NCBI GenBank assembly: GCA_017469935.1
Contig: JAFUFL010000073.1
Location: 1-64,000, forward strand
Direction: 5' to 3'
From: Lachnospiraceae bacterium
Lineage (GTDB): Bacteria; Bacillota; Clostridia; Lachnospirales; Lachnospiraceae
Length of the DNA stretch: 64,000 bases
Shown: positions 54,856 through 63,590 of the stretch, one piece after another
Numbering within the stretch: the first letter of the stretch is position 1
How the letters are laid out: the number at the start of each line of letters is the position of its first letter
The notes under the pieces: model-generated
The model's input: only the letters and a program-made list of their open reading frames with translations
Told to the model about the DNA's origin: nothing
Databases searched by the model: none
Made by a program: the position numbers and the translations under genes

Positions 54856-55773
54856 ATGCCTATCAAAATACAGAATGATCTGCCGGTAAAGGAAATACTG
54901 GAGAAAGAAAATTTGTTTGTGGTGGACGAGAACCGCGCTTCGCATCAGGATATTCGCCCTCTGCAGCTCTGTATTTTGAACCTGATGCCCAAAAAAGAGG
55001 AGACGGAGCTGCAGCTTCTGCGGATGCTCTCCAATACGCCTCTGCAGATCGATATCACGTTTATGCGCATGAGCTCGCACAAATCCCTCAATACCGCGAT
55101 CTCGCACCTGCAGAAGTTTTACTACACTTTCGACGAGCTCAAGCAGCAGCGCTTCGACGGCCTGATCATCACGGGAGCTCCCGTGGAGAAGATGGAATAT
55201 GAGCAGGTCGATTACTGGCCGGAACTCTGTGAAGTTTTTGCCTGGAGCAAGACAAACGTGTTCAGTACTTTCCACATCTGCTGGGGAGCGCAGGCAGGGC
55301 TCTACTATCACTACGGACTTCAAAAGAAGATGCTCCCGCAAAAGCTCTTCGGCGTCTATTCACATAAAGTGCGCCACAGAAGGGAGCCCCTGGTCCGCGG
55401 TTTCGATGATTATTTCCTGATCCCGCACAGCCGCTACACGGAAGTCCCTTCCAGGGCGATCCACGGGTGCAAGGACCTGAGGATCCTGGCGGAGTCCGAT
55501 GAGGCCGGCGTGCTCTTATGCATGTCGAGGGACGGAAGAAAGATATTTATCATGGGCCATGCGGAATATGACCGCAACACCCTCAGAGACGAATATGTGA
55601 GAGATGCGCGCAAAGGACTCGGGACCGCAATCCCGGTCAACTATTTCCCGGACGACGATCCGGAGAAAAAACCTCTTCTGGAATGGCGCGCACACAGTTA
55701 TCTTTTGTACAGCAACTGGCTCAACTACTATGTATACCAGCTGACGCCTTATGATCTGAACGAGATCCGATAA
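54856..55773 (+). CDS. metA: homoserine O-acetyltransferase (MetA family)
   Basis: Activates homoserine for methionine synthesis. ATG 54856 follows GGAGGAAAC and gives 305 residues, starting [20 protein letters not shown]. The nucleophile is Cys142 in [16 protein letters not shown], and the second motif HSRYTE follows. In this family residue 111 discriminates acyl donors: Glu for acetyl-CoA and Gly for succinyl-CoA. Residue 111 here is Glu (GAPVEKM), so acetyl-CoA is predicted despite the common name homoserine succinyltransferase. I see no S-box riboswitch in the 100-bp gap upstream. Confidence 0.95.
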   Translation: MPIKIQNDLPVKEILEKENLFVVDENRASHQDIRPLQLCILNLMPKKEETELQLLRMLSNTPLQIDITFMRMSSHKSLNTAISHLQKFYYTFDELKQQRFDGLIITGAPVEKMEYEQVDYWPELCEVFAWSKTNVFSTFHICWGAQAGLYYHYGLQKKMLPQKLFGVYSHKVRHRREPLVRGFDDYFLIPHSRYTEVPSRAIHGCKDLRILAESDEAGVLLCMSRDGRKIFIMGHAEYDRNTLRDEYVRDARKGLGTAIPVNYFPDDDPEKKPLLEWRAHSYLLYSNWLNYYVYQLTPYDLNEIR

Positions 55774-55837
55774 GCTGTCACGCCTCCCGACGCGGGAGCG
55801 TAGCTCAAATTCTATTATGGAAGAACTGGGATAACGT

Positions 55838-58453
55838 ATGGATGATCTTCATTTGAAACAAACAGAAAAAAGGTGCTTCGCAGTGCTCGCCGGCACTGTG
55901 CCGGGCGGCGAAGAATTTATGGATTCTCCGACTTTTTTCCTGAGCAGGGCGACCCTGAGAGACAGGCTTTGGTTTTTGATCTTTCTGGAAGCGCTGATCG
56001 CGATAGAAAACGGGTCCGAGGACTATTTTGAGACGGACTATATACTTGCCGTAAACGAGTATCTGGTCAGAAGATCGGATCTCTCCGTCCGCATGCTCAA
56101 TTTGTGGATCTCGGGGCAGAACTTCCGGTCCATGCAGGAAGTCACGGATTTCTTCAACGACCGGTACCGCGTGACGGGACAGTTTTTCAGAGATAACCAG
56201 CTCCTGTGCAGAAGGGAATGGCAGGAAGCCGCTTCCGTGTACAGAGCCCGCTGGATGGCGGCCGTCAGGGCGCAGGAAGACATCCCCGAGGAGATTGTCG
56301 CCTACGACCGGGGGCTGGGCGAGCGAGGGTTCAGGGAGAACCCGGTAAATTACCTTCTGAGCATCCGCGAAGAGGAGCGGCTGCGCTATATTGCGCTGAT
56401 CGCCGAGAGCATTTACGAATACGAACACGCCGCGGGAACGAATGTCGCGGTGCGCTCGGAAAAGAGCAGCAGGGAGTTCGTGAGAGATTTCGGAAATCTT
56501 CTTAATATATATGTGAAGTATCCGGAAGATCCCGAGATCCAGACACTGACGCTCATGGTCCATATGGATATGGACAGCAAGGATTTCAAGGAAGATTTAA
56601 AGAGACGGGCTTTTTTCAACAACTATCTGCGCAGCGCCGCTTATATGTGGCACACGAACCAGAACGGCTGCAGGAGGGCGGTCTGCGAGAAATGGGAGGA
56701 GTACGGCATCTATTTCCGCCAGCTTCCGCAGGACGGACAGGAACCGATCGTTCCGGACCTGTATCTGGATGAGGCGGTCCTCAATATCGCCCAGTTCCAG
56801 AATGACCCTCTCGCGTTTCTGCGCCAGCAGATGAAGCGGGAACAGGACATTCATTTCCTGACCATGCTGCACGCTTCCTCGAGCTCACCCGAAAACGCCG
56901 CCCTGGCGGCCTATCTGATCACAAGATGGCTGCTGGAACCGACGGACGAGTACGCGACGGAAATGGACTCCTTCTTCGGATGGGAGAATGAAAATGATGA
57001 CGACCGGACATACGCGGTCGAACAGGACATCTGGGACCTGGTCTCGGTGTGGAGATATAACTACAAAAAATGCAGAAATACGGTGAAAGCGGACTGGCCC
57101 GTCTATGAGGAGGCCTACGCGCATGTGATCGCCGAAAACATTGTGCCGGAAGACCTGCAGCATTTCGCGGATATTCTGGAAAATCCCGATTTTGTCGAGG
57201 ATCCGATCCGCTTCCTTCGCGATATTGACAGGGAGGAGATCGAAAAGTTTGTGGACCTTAGCGCCGCGCTTAACGGCATGGATGAGCATGACGCGGCCGT
57301 CTTTGCGGACGCGGCCCTCACCTGGCTGGAAACGCCTTCCAACGACGGAGCGAGGCAGGTCATGCACCGGATCGGAGGCTGGAGGGCGGCAGGCGTCTCG
57401 GAGGAGATCGCGGCCCTGAGAGACTTCTTCGAGAAGGCGGCGGTTTCCTGGAAATTCAATTACGGCGGACTCAGGAGCGAGGCCGTCTGCAAGCGGAAAG
57501 ATTACTTCCGGCAGCTGTCCGAACACAAAGGGGAGAACAGGACGGAAGGGTTCGAACAGGAGCTTCGTTCCTTTGTCCGCATCATGGAGGAAGAACGTTT
57601 TCTCGATCACCCCGTGCGGTATCTGCGGCATATGAACCAGATCCAGTGCGAGCGCTTTTTGCTGTTTCTGGCAGCGATATCCGGAATGGAACCGAGCAGC
57701 GCCCATCGCTTCGCGGTCGTGTTTAAGAATGCGATCTTTTACCCCAATGACGGCCTCAGAAAGAGAGTCGACATGATCCTTGGCCGAATCAACCACGACG
57801 ACAGGCAGAGAATGGCCTCCATCGAAGAGCTGCTGAACGGCTCCGTGAAAGAGTACGGGAGAAGCGAAGAGAGACTAAGTGCAGTTCAGGAGAACTGGCC
57901 CTCCTACGCGGGCGTGTTCGACGATTATCATGAGAAACAGAAGAAGAATCACTGGGAACTCAATGAACTCAACGTCCGAAAGCTGTTTCGCTACTGCACC
58001 ACGAGCAGGGAGAGCGCCAGCACCGTAAGGCCCGAAGATGACGGAACCGTGGTCGTAAGGCTTCTGGGGGACGAAAAGCCCGTCAAACTCAAGTTTAAGG
58101 ATGTGGCCCTGAGTGCGGAGAGAATCTACAGCGAGCAGGTCGGAGAGATCCTGCGCTTTATGCTGGGGCAGCTCGAAATGTTCCACTTAAGAGGAGAGAA
58201 CCGCAGCCAGCGCACGTACCCTGTGACCTATCCCGTGGACATGATCCGCACGCGTATTAATGCGTACGGGGAGAAGATCCAGTGGACGGATTCGGAGAAG
58301 ATCATCTGCCAGCTGCTCTACCTTGCGGTCGGAGCCGAGCTGCTTCCTTCCCTGCATCAGTCGGTAAACGAGCGCACAAACGAAGTGACCCTGATCCTCA
58401 AACTCGATGAGGGAGGCGCGGACAAAATAGAGACGATCCTGCGAAGCATCTGA
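55838..58453 (+). CDS. 871-residue repeat protein of unknown function
   Basis: I do not recognise this protein. It is soluble, helical and rich in Trp, Tyr, Arg and Glu, with no signal peptide or membrane segment. At least four diverged repeats of about 135 residues are visible, around residues 125-250, 265-390, 400-525 and 535-665. Each contains a [DNH]P-x-x-[FY]-L motif: NPVNYL 168, DPLAFL 323, DPIRFL 455, HPVRYL 591. Each is followed by E/Q-rich helix, a hydrophobic helix and a WLE.P-like segment, and is joined by linkers such as RYNYKKCRNTVKADWPVY. The C-terminal 200 residues differ. The start has a weak ribosome-binding site. A coiled-coil/zinc-ribbon gene follows after 300 bp. Confidence 0.82.
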   Translation: MDDLHLKQTEKRCFAVLAGTVPGGEEFMDSPTFFLSRATLRDRLWFLIFLEALIAIENGSEDYFETDYILAVNEYLVRRSDLSVRMLNLWISGQNFRSMQEVTDFFNDRYRVTGQFFRDNQLLCRREWQEAASVYRARWMAAVRAQEDIPEEIVAYDRGLGERGFRENPVNYLLSIREEERLRYIALIAESIYEYEHAAGTNVAVRSEKSSREFVRDFGNLLNIYVKYPEDPEIQTLTLMVHMDMDSKDFKEDLKRRAFFNNYLRSAAYMWHTNQNGCRRAVCEKWEEYGIYFRQLPQDGQEPIVPDLYLDEAVLNIAQFQNDPLAFLRQQMKREQDIHFLTMLHASSSSPENAALAAYLITRWLLEPTDEYATEMDSFFGWENENDDDRTYAVEQDIWDLVSVWRYNYKKCRNTVKADWPVYEEAYAHVIAENIVPEDLQHFADILENPDFVEDPIRFLRDIDREEIEKFVDLSAALNGMDEHDAAVFADAALTWLETPSNDGARQVMHRIGGWRAAGVSEEIAALRDFFEKAAVSWKFNYGGLRSEAVCKRKDYFRQLSEHKGENRTEGFEQELRSFVRIMEEERFLDHPVRYLRHMNQIQCERFLLFLAAISGMEPSSAHRFAVVFKNAIFYPNDGLRKRVDMILGRINHDDRQRMASIEELLNGSVKEYGRSEERLSAVQENWPSYAGVFDDYHEKQKKNHWELNELNVRKLFRYCTTSRESASTVRPEDDGTVVVRLLGDEKPVKLKFKDVALSAERIYSEQVGEILRFMLGQLEMFHLRGENRSQRTYPVTYPVDMIRTRINAYGEKIQWTDSEKIICQLLYLAVGAELLPSLHQSVNERTNEVTLILKLDEGGADKIETILRSI

Positions 58454-58581
58454 CCGGCGCGTCACCTGCCGCAGCGGCTTTCGTCCTGCGGACTGACGCA
58501 TCGTCTGCCTCGCAGGGGATCGAAATAAACGGTAATTGGTTCAATTTTGGACCTTAATGAAAGTTTATTATATTTTTATAT

Positions 58582-58610
58582 TTACATGATAAATCAACAA
58601 AAATATAATA
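58582..58610 (+). promoter_or_regulatory. promoter of the zinc-ribbon gene
   Basis: TTTACA (58582-58587) and TATAAT (58605-58610) with a 17-bp spacer in an AT-rich stretch. The leader of about 137 nt contains a degenerate structured repeat. The preceding part of the 300-bp gap (58454-58530) has a G+C-rich hairpin CCGCAG/CTGCGG that may end the upstream transcript. Confidence 0.7.
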
Positions 58611-58646
58611 GATAAGTGAGAGTCCTACGGGATTTCGGAAAAACAG

Positions 58647-58728
58647 GATGCATTTGCGTGCGCACAGGGAGAAGCTCTCTTTCAGACGACACGCAGACGC
58701 CGCACAAGCTCGCTGTTCGAGCTTTTAA
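58647..58728 (+). repeat. degenerate copy of the structured repeat before the zinc-ribbon gene
   Basis: GATGCATTTGCGTGCG at the left and CGCCGCACAAGCTCG-CTGTT-CGAGCTTTTAA at the right align with the SL2 start and SL3 of copies A-C. SL3 still pairs (AGCTCG/CGAGCT), with two compensated changes relative to GGCTCGC/GCGAGCC. Confidence 0.5.
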
Positions 58729-58753
58729 TAACGGGTACAGGAGGTTTTGAAAC

Positions 58754-59578
58754 ATGTCTGGTAAAGATCCGGAGTTGTCTCGCCTTGGCGAGGCGCTCAG
58801 CAGTGCAAGATCTGCTTATGCAGCAGCAAAGAAAATCACAGACGAGACCAAGGCGCGATTAAATGAAACGGGAAGCAGGATTCAGACATTTAATGCGAAG
58901 ATTTCGGAGTTGAAGAAAGGAATTGACGCAGAATACAGTGCCATGAGATCCGAGCGCGCAAATGGTGACCGCGATGCTGCTGATGAGCACCGCTCGCTGG
59001 CACAGTCAATGCAGGAGAAGCTCACCGAGATCTATGAATCCAAGAAAGCCTGCTTTGGAGAGCTGGATGAAGCGCGGGCCGCATTTAACAAAGCCCTTGA
59101 TACCCAGAAGGTCCTCCGGGATAAGGTGCAGGAAGCCTGGGACGGGTTTAATGCAAGACTGGAATACCTTAAGAACGAGAACGCCAGGGAACAGGCCAAA
59201 TGGAAAGAGAAGCCTTGTAAGATCTGCGGTTCCACGATCCGCTACAATGTTGAGTGGAAGCACATTCCCAATCTCTGCAAGGAGTGTTTTGACAAGGACA
59301 AAGCGAATTGGGAAGACCGCGTATGCGTCAAGTGCGGCAAGACATTCCGCATCAACAAGGGATGGGAGCATATTCCGACAATCTGCGGCGACTGCAGAAA
59401 GATTGTAAAAGCGGAAAAGGCCGCCAGGGAAAATGAAAAGGCGGCGAAGCTTCAGGCAGAGAAAGAGTCGGCCGAGGAGAGCGCGAGACTGGCTCGGGAA
59501 GAGAGAGAGGCGGCAGCTTCCGCACTTGTGGACGTCGCAAATGAAGCCGTGGGCGGCGCAGCCGAAGGAGAGAACTGA
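58754..59578 (+). CDS. coiled-coil protein with duplicated zinc ribbons, function unknown
   Basis: A 274-residue cytoplasmic protein. Residues about 10-150 form a coiled coil with few prolines (AKKITDETKARLNETGSRIQ, FGELDEARAAFNKAL). Residues about 150-220 hold two tandem zinc ribbons that are clearly duplicates: CKICGSTIRYNVEWKHIPNL then CKEC, and CVKCGKTFRINKGWEHIPTI then CGDC. The tail is Ala/Glu/Lys-rich. Such a layout suggests a nucleic-acid or protein scaffold; no enzyme motif is visible. AGGAGG lies 9 nt before the ATG. It has its own promoter at 58582. Confidence 0.8.
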   Translation: MSGKDPELSRLGEALSSARSAYAAAKKITDETKARLNETGSRIQTFNAKISELKKGIDAEYSAMRSERANGDRDAADEHRSLAQSMQEKLTEIYESKKACFGELDEARAAFNKALDTQKVLRDKVQEAWDGFNARLEYLKNENAREQAKWKEKPCKICGSTIRYNVEWKHIPNLCKECFDKDKANWEDRVCVKCGKTFRINKGWEHIPTICGDCRKIVKAEKAARENEKAAKLQAEKESAEESARLAREEREAAASALVDVANEAVGGAAEGEN

Positions 59579-59631
59579 AACTCTTTTTTCGATGCGTATA
59601 AGCTGCCTGCGGTCAGGGAGGTATCGTAGGA

Positions 59632-60543
59632 ATGGCGGAGATTTTTGAAGTCAGGATCAGAAGCGGAGAGAGCCTGAGGGGATGGTTCTGGCCGGCTGAG
59701 GATGCGGTGACGAATCTTACCATTATCACAGGAATGAATGAATATGCGCTGCGCTACGCTCCTTTTGCGCAGTGGATGAACGGACATCACATCAACGTCT
59801 GGTGCCTGGACGCATTCGGACAGGGCCTTAACGCTCCTTCTGCGGAATTTTTGGAGCGCTGGCCGCAGGGCGCTTTTGACAAGACGATTAAGGCGCTCAT
59901 GCAGATGGTAAGGCTGGCCTCTTCTAACGGCCTTCCCACGTTCCTGATGGGGCACTCGATGGGATCCTTTATGGTGCAGGCTTATTTGGAAAAATATCCT
60001 TCCAGCACGAGCGGGATCATTCTGTGCGGCTCCAACGGCGGACAGAGGAGACTGATGAAGACGGGCTACAACCTGGCAAAGAGCCTGGTGCAGGACCACA
60101 ACTGGTACCAGTCCAATCCCGCCCTGCAGAATCTGGGGATGGGCGGCTTTGCCAAGGCGGTCAAGGACGGGGTGACGGACTTTGACTGGCTCTCCTACAA
60201 CAGGGAGAATGTGCAGGCCTATATCGAGGATCCCTACTGCGGGCAGGAGAACACGGGAGGATTCTGGAAGGAGTTTCTCAAGGGTCTTTCGGAAATCTGG
60301 GACAGCAGGGAAATGAAGAAGATCTCAAGCCGCGAGAAGATCTTTATCATATCCGGACAGGACGATCCGGTGGGACGCATGGGCAAGGGGCCCGTCTGGC
60401 TCTGGAGAAAATACAGGAGCCTCGGGGTCACCGGCGCCATCCTCAAACTCTATCCCAATATGAGACATGAGATCCTGAACGAGACGGACAAGGAAATTGT
60501 TTACAGGGATATACTCAATTTTATACAGCCGGGATATCGATAG
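59632..60543 (+). CDS. alpha/beta hydrolase (lysophospholipase/monoacylglycerol-lipase-like)
   Basis: A 303-residue serine hydrolase. The nucleophile elbow is GHSMGSFM near residues 105-112, the acid is likely in SGQDDPVG, and the catalytic His in YPNMRHEILNE near residue 280. LDAFGQGLNAPS and YLEKYPSSTSGIILCGSNGG fit the Serine aminopeptidase S33/monoacylglycerol lipase group. The usual oxyanion HG motif is replaced by TGMNEYALRYAPF. There is no signal peptide. It follows the zinc-ribbon gene by 53 bp without a clear terminator. Confidence 0.88.
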   Translation: MAEIFEVRIRSGESLRGWFWPAEDAVTNLTIITGMNEYALRYAPFAQWMNGHHINVWCLDAFGQGLNAPSAEFLERWPQGAFDKTIKALMQMVRLASSNGLPTFLMGHSMGSFMVQAYLEKYPSSTSGIILCGSNGGQRRLMKTGYNLAKSLVQDHNWYQSNPALQNLGMGGFAKAVKDGVTDFDWLSYNRENVQAYIEDPYCGQENTGGFWKEFLKGLSEIWDSREMKKISSREKIFIISGQDDPVGRMGKGPVWLWRKYRSLGVTGAILKLYPNMRHEILNETDKEIVYRDILNFIQPGYR

Positions 60544-60580
60544 AATAGACAAATAAGCAATATAGCTGTTGTCTATTTTG
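60544..60580 (+). terminator. terminator after the hydrolase gene
   Basis: AATAGACAA (60544-60552) pairs with TTGTCTATT (60569-60577), followed only by a short T-run. It begins directly after the stop codon. Confidence 0.6.
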
Positions 60581-60627
60581 ACCAAAACCATCCATTAGCC
60601 ACGACTTATTTAGTGGATTCCCACAGA

Positions 60628-60660
60628 TTACAAAATACGCCACATGATGGTAATATTACC
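60628..60660 (+). promoter_or_regulatory. promoter and palindromic operator of the PurF-like gene
   Basis: TTACAA (60628-60633) and TAATAT (60651-60656) with a 17-bp spacer. The perfect 12-bp palindrome GGTAATATTACC (60649-60660) covers the -10 element, a typical site for a dimeric repressor. It does not look like the PurR PurBox. The regulator is unknown. Confidence 0.55.
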
Positions 60661-60704
60661 AATGGTTAGATGTGATCATGAATTCACTAGAGTTAGGAGG
60701 CTTC

Positions 60705-62129
60705 ATGGGTGGTTTTTTTGGCGCCGCACTGCGCGAAGATGTAGTATTTGATCTGTTTTACGGAACGGATTATCATTCACACCTCGGCACCAGACGCGCC
60801 GGTATGGCGGTTTATGATTCCGAGAAGGGATTTGACAGAGCGATTCACAATATCGAGAGCTCGAACTTCAGGCCCAAATTCGAGAAGGACCTGATCAAGA
60901 TGAAGGGCAATCTCGGGATCGGGTGCATAAGCGACTATGAGCCGCAGCCTCTGATCGTCCGCTCCCATCACGGCACGTACGCGATCACGACGGTCGGCAA
61001 GATCAACAATATCGATAAACTGACGGACATGCTTTTCGCGGGGACGCACTCCCATTTCCTGGAGATGAGCGGCGGAGATATCAATCCGACCGAGATGGTC
61101 GCCTCCCTCATCAACCAGAAGAAGGACATGGAGGAGGGCATCCGGTACGCCCAGGACGTGATCGAGGGCTCCATGACGTTTTTGATCATGACGCCCAAGG
61201 GCATCTACGCTTCCCGGGATAAATGGGGAAGAACGCCCTGCATCATCGGCAAAAAAGAGACCGGCTACTGCGTCTGCTTCGAGAGCTTTTCTTTCCTGAA
61301 CCTGGGATATACCCCGGAGAAGGAGCTGGGGCCCGGCGAAGTCGTCTTCATTGAACCGGAAGGATACGAGACGAGGATTCCCGCCCGTGGGGAAATGAGG
61401 ATCTGCAGTTTCCTGTGGATCTATTACGGATTTCCCGCTTCCTCTTACGAGGGGGTCAACGTCGAAGATATGCGCTACGGATGCGGCACGAAGCTGGCGG
61501 AGAGAGACCTAAGGCGCGGCAACATCCACCCGGACTGCGTGGCGGGCGTCCCGGACTCGGGCGTGGCCCATGCGGTCGGATACGCCAACCGGTCGGGAGT
61601 CCCTTATTCCAGACCTTTTGTCAAATATACGCCCACCTGGCCCAGATCTTTCATGCCCACGCATCAGAGCAGGAGAGACCTGATCGCCAAGATGAAGCTC
61701 ATTCCCATTCACGAGCTGATCGGCGGAAAGAGGCTTCTTCTGATCGACGACTCCATCGTTCGGGGAACGCAGCTGAGAGAGACCACGGAGTACCTCTACA
61801 ACAGCGGCGCGCTGGAAGTACACATTCGTCCCGCCTGCCCGCCCCTGGTATTCGGATGCAAGTACCTCAACTTCTCCAGGTCGGACTCGGAGAAAGAGCT
61901 GATCACTCGCAGAAAGATGGAAATGCTCGAAGGAACTTCTAATTTCAGCGATGCAGTCCTTGAAAAATACACGGATCCCGATTCGGACCAGTATCACGCG
62001 ATGCTCGAGGAGATCCGCAAGGAGCTGAATTTCACTTCGCTCCACTATCACCGCCTCGACGACATGATCGAAGCGATCAATCTCGAGCCGTGCAAGCTGT
62101 GCACGTACTGCTGGAACGGCAAAGAATAA
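60705..62129 (+). CDS. amidophosphoribosyltransferase-like protein lacking the glutaminase cysteine
   Basis: A 474-residue PurF homologue. ATG 60705 follows TTAGGAGG. The mature protein would start MGGFFGAALREDVVFDLF, where classical PurF has Cys directly after Met as the Ntn glutaminase nucleophile; here it is Gly. The rest of the glutaminase fold is kept (GTDYHSHLGTRRAGMAVYD). The phosphoribosyltransferase domain is intact, with LLLIDDSIVRGTQLRETTEY. Cluster-type cysteines are present (FGCKYLNF, PCKLCTYCWNG at the C-terminus). No pur genes are adjacent. It may use free ammonia or another amine, or act in regulation. A C-less PurF-like family is, from memory, common in Lachnospiraceae. Confidence 0.85.
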   Translation: MGGFFGAALREDVVFDLFYGTDYHSHLGTRRAGMAVYDSEKGFDRAIHNIESSNFRPKFEKDLIKMKGNLGIGCISDYEPQPLIVRSHHGTYAITTVGKINNIDKLTDMLFAGTHSHFLEMSGGDINPTEMVASLINQKKDMEEGIRYAQDVIEGSMTFLIMTPKGIYASRDKWGRTPCIIGKKETGYCVCFESFSFLNLGYTPEKELGPGEVVFIEPEGYETRIPARGEMRICSFLWIYYGFPASSYEGVNVEDMRYGCGTKLAERDLRRGNIHPDCVAGVPDSGVAHAVGYANRSGVPYSRPFVKYTPTWPRSFMPTHQSRRDLIAKMKLIPIHELIGGKRLLLIDDSIVRGTQLRETTEYLYNSGALEVHIRPACPPLVFGCKYLNFSRSDSEKELITRRKMEMLEGTSNFSDAVLEKYTDPDSDQYHAMLEEIRKELNFTSLHYHRLDDMIEAINLEPCKLCTYCWNGKE

Positions 62130-62137
62130 CGTAAAAA

Positions 62138-62181
62138 AAATAACACGGGGCCGGTTCTGATGAACCGGCCCTGTGTTATTT
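62138..62181. terminator. bidirectional terminator between the PurF-like gene and citrate synthase
   Basis: AAATAACACGGGGCCGGTT (62138-62156) pairs with AACCGGCCCTGTGTTATTT (62163-62181), with an A-run to the left and TTTT to the right; it abuts the citrate synthase stop codon. Confidence 0.93.
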
Positions 62182-63540
62182 TTATCTTTTCTTCATAGGA
62201 ACATATTTTTTGTGCTCCCCGATGTACTTGGTGGCAGGACGCATGATCTTTCCGTCGTACATCTTGTTCTCCACGTTGTGGGCGACCCAGCCGGCCACGC
62301 GCGCGATGGCGAACAGCGGTGTGAAGAGGTCTTCCGGAATGCCCAGCATGGTGTAGGCGAAGCCGGAGTAGTAGTCGACATTGGCGCAGATCGGCTTTCC
62401 GCGGTTCTCCATGACCGCTTCCTTGACGACTTTCTCGAAGGTGGCGTAGAACTTGTACCTCTCCGGGCAGCCCTGCTCATCGGCGAGTGTCTTGCACAGG
62501 CTGCGAAGCAGTTCGCAGCGGGGATCGCTGAGAGTATAGACGGCGTGTCCGAAGCCGTAGACCAGTCCGGAATTGTCAAAATAGTCCTTGTCCAGGATCC
62601 TGTCCACGATGGAGCGCAGAAGTGCCTCGTCACAGGAGTAGTGCGTGTCGGCAATGATCTGCTGCATCATCTTGTAGACACTGATGCTGGCGCCGCCGTG
62701 CTTGGGACCCTTGAGGGAGCCGATGGATCCGCAGACCGCGGAATAGAGATCGGTGCCGGTAGAACCCATGACGACGTTCGTGAAGGTGGAGTTGTTGCCG
62801 CCGCCGTGCTCGGCGTGGATCATCATGATCGCGTCGAGAACGGACGCCTCGTGCTCCGTAAATTTGCCGTCCGTGCGGAGCATGTAGAGAATGTTCTCCG
62901 CGATGGAATATTCGGGCCTGGGGTAGTGTATGATCAGCGACTGCCTGTAAAAGTGGTGCATCTTGGCAAAGTAGGAGTAGCATCCGATCGAAGGAAACTT
63001 GGCCACGAGATCGATGCCCTTGAGCAGTGTCTGGTAGACATCCTGTGCGTCCGGGTCCATAGCGTAATTATACAGGGAGATCGTGCTGGCCTGCAGCTTG
63101 TTCATGAGGTTGCGGGAGGGGGTCCTCAAAATGTCGTTGGTGAGGAAATCTCCGGGCAGGTCATAGCGGTCCGAGAGACACTTCTTGAAATTCACGAATT
63201 CCGAGCGGTCCGGCAGATAGCCGAACAGAAGAAGGAAGACGGTCTCTTCATATCCGTAGTGGCCCTGGCGGTTCATGAGCAGGTCCTTGATGCTGTAGCC
63301 GCGGTAGATCAGGTCGCCTTCACAGGGAATGACGTTGCCGGCCTCGTCCTTGGTGTAACCGATGACGTCGCAGACCTTGGTCAGTCCGATGCGGACGCCG
63401 GTGCCGTCGTCATTTCGCAGGCCTTTCTTTACATTGTGTTCTTTGAAAAGCGGATTGGGAATATCTGTATAGTTGGAAGACCTTCCGAAGAACCTGGCCA
63501 GAATATTGTCGTCATTAAAATTAAGGTTATAATCGTTCAT
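62182..63540 (-). CDS. gltA: citrate synthase
   Basis: Condenses acetyl-CoA with oxaloacetate. ATG at 63540 (MNDYNLNFNDDN) is chosen because ATGGAG lies just upstream; it gives 452 residues. A further in-frame TTG would fall inside the operator palindrome. The sequence has EGDLIYRGYSIKDLL, the catalytic His region HAEHGGGNNSTFT, GPKHGGASISVYK and the C-terminal YTMLGIPEDLFTPLFAIARV and RPATKYIG. This is the longer citrate-synthase form found in some clostridia. Together with icd it feeds 2-oxoglutarate synthesis. A perfect TTGTATACAA in its leader links it to the GntR gene at the left end. Confidence 0.96.
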   Translation of the reverse strand: MNDYNLNFNDDNILARFFGRSSNYTDIPNPLFKEHNVKKGLRNDDGTGVRIGLTKVCDVIGYTKDEAGNVIPCEGDLIYRGYSIKDLLMNRQGHYGYEETVFLLLFGYLPDRSEFVNFKKCLSDRYDLPGDFLTNDILRTPSRNLMNKLQASTISLYNYAMDPDAQDVYQTLLKGIDLVAKFPSIGCYSYFAKMHHFYRQSLIIHYPRPEYSIAENILYMLRTDGKFTEHEASVLDAIMMIHAEHGGGNNSTFTNVVMGSTGTDLYSAVCGSIGSLKGPKHGGASISVYKMMQQIIADTHYSCDEALLRSIVDRILDKDYFDNSGLVYGFGHAVYTLSDPRCELLRSLCKTLADEQGCPERYKFYATFEKVVKEAVMENRGKPICANVDYYSGFAYTMLGIPEDLFTPLFAIARVAGWVAHNVENKMYDGKIMRPATKYIGEHKKYVPMKKR

Positions 63541-63560
63541 AAAATACTCCATTCTCAAAA

Positions 63561-63570
63561 TTGTATACAA
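63561..63570 (-). promoter_or_regulatory. GntR-type operator in the citrate synthase leader
   Basis: TTGTATACAA, a perfect 10-bp palindrome, 20 bp upstream of the ATG. It lies about 12-25 bp downstream of the presumed transcription start, so bound protein would block elongation. It matches 9 of 10 positions of the operator at 2638-2647. Confidence 0.7.
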
Positions 63571-63590
63571 GGATGCAGTCGTTTCTGCCT

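Noticed and set aside
55787..55820. GCGGGAGCGTAGCTCAA resembling the D-arm of a tRNA
   Set aside because: No acceptor, anticodon or T arms can be formed around it.
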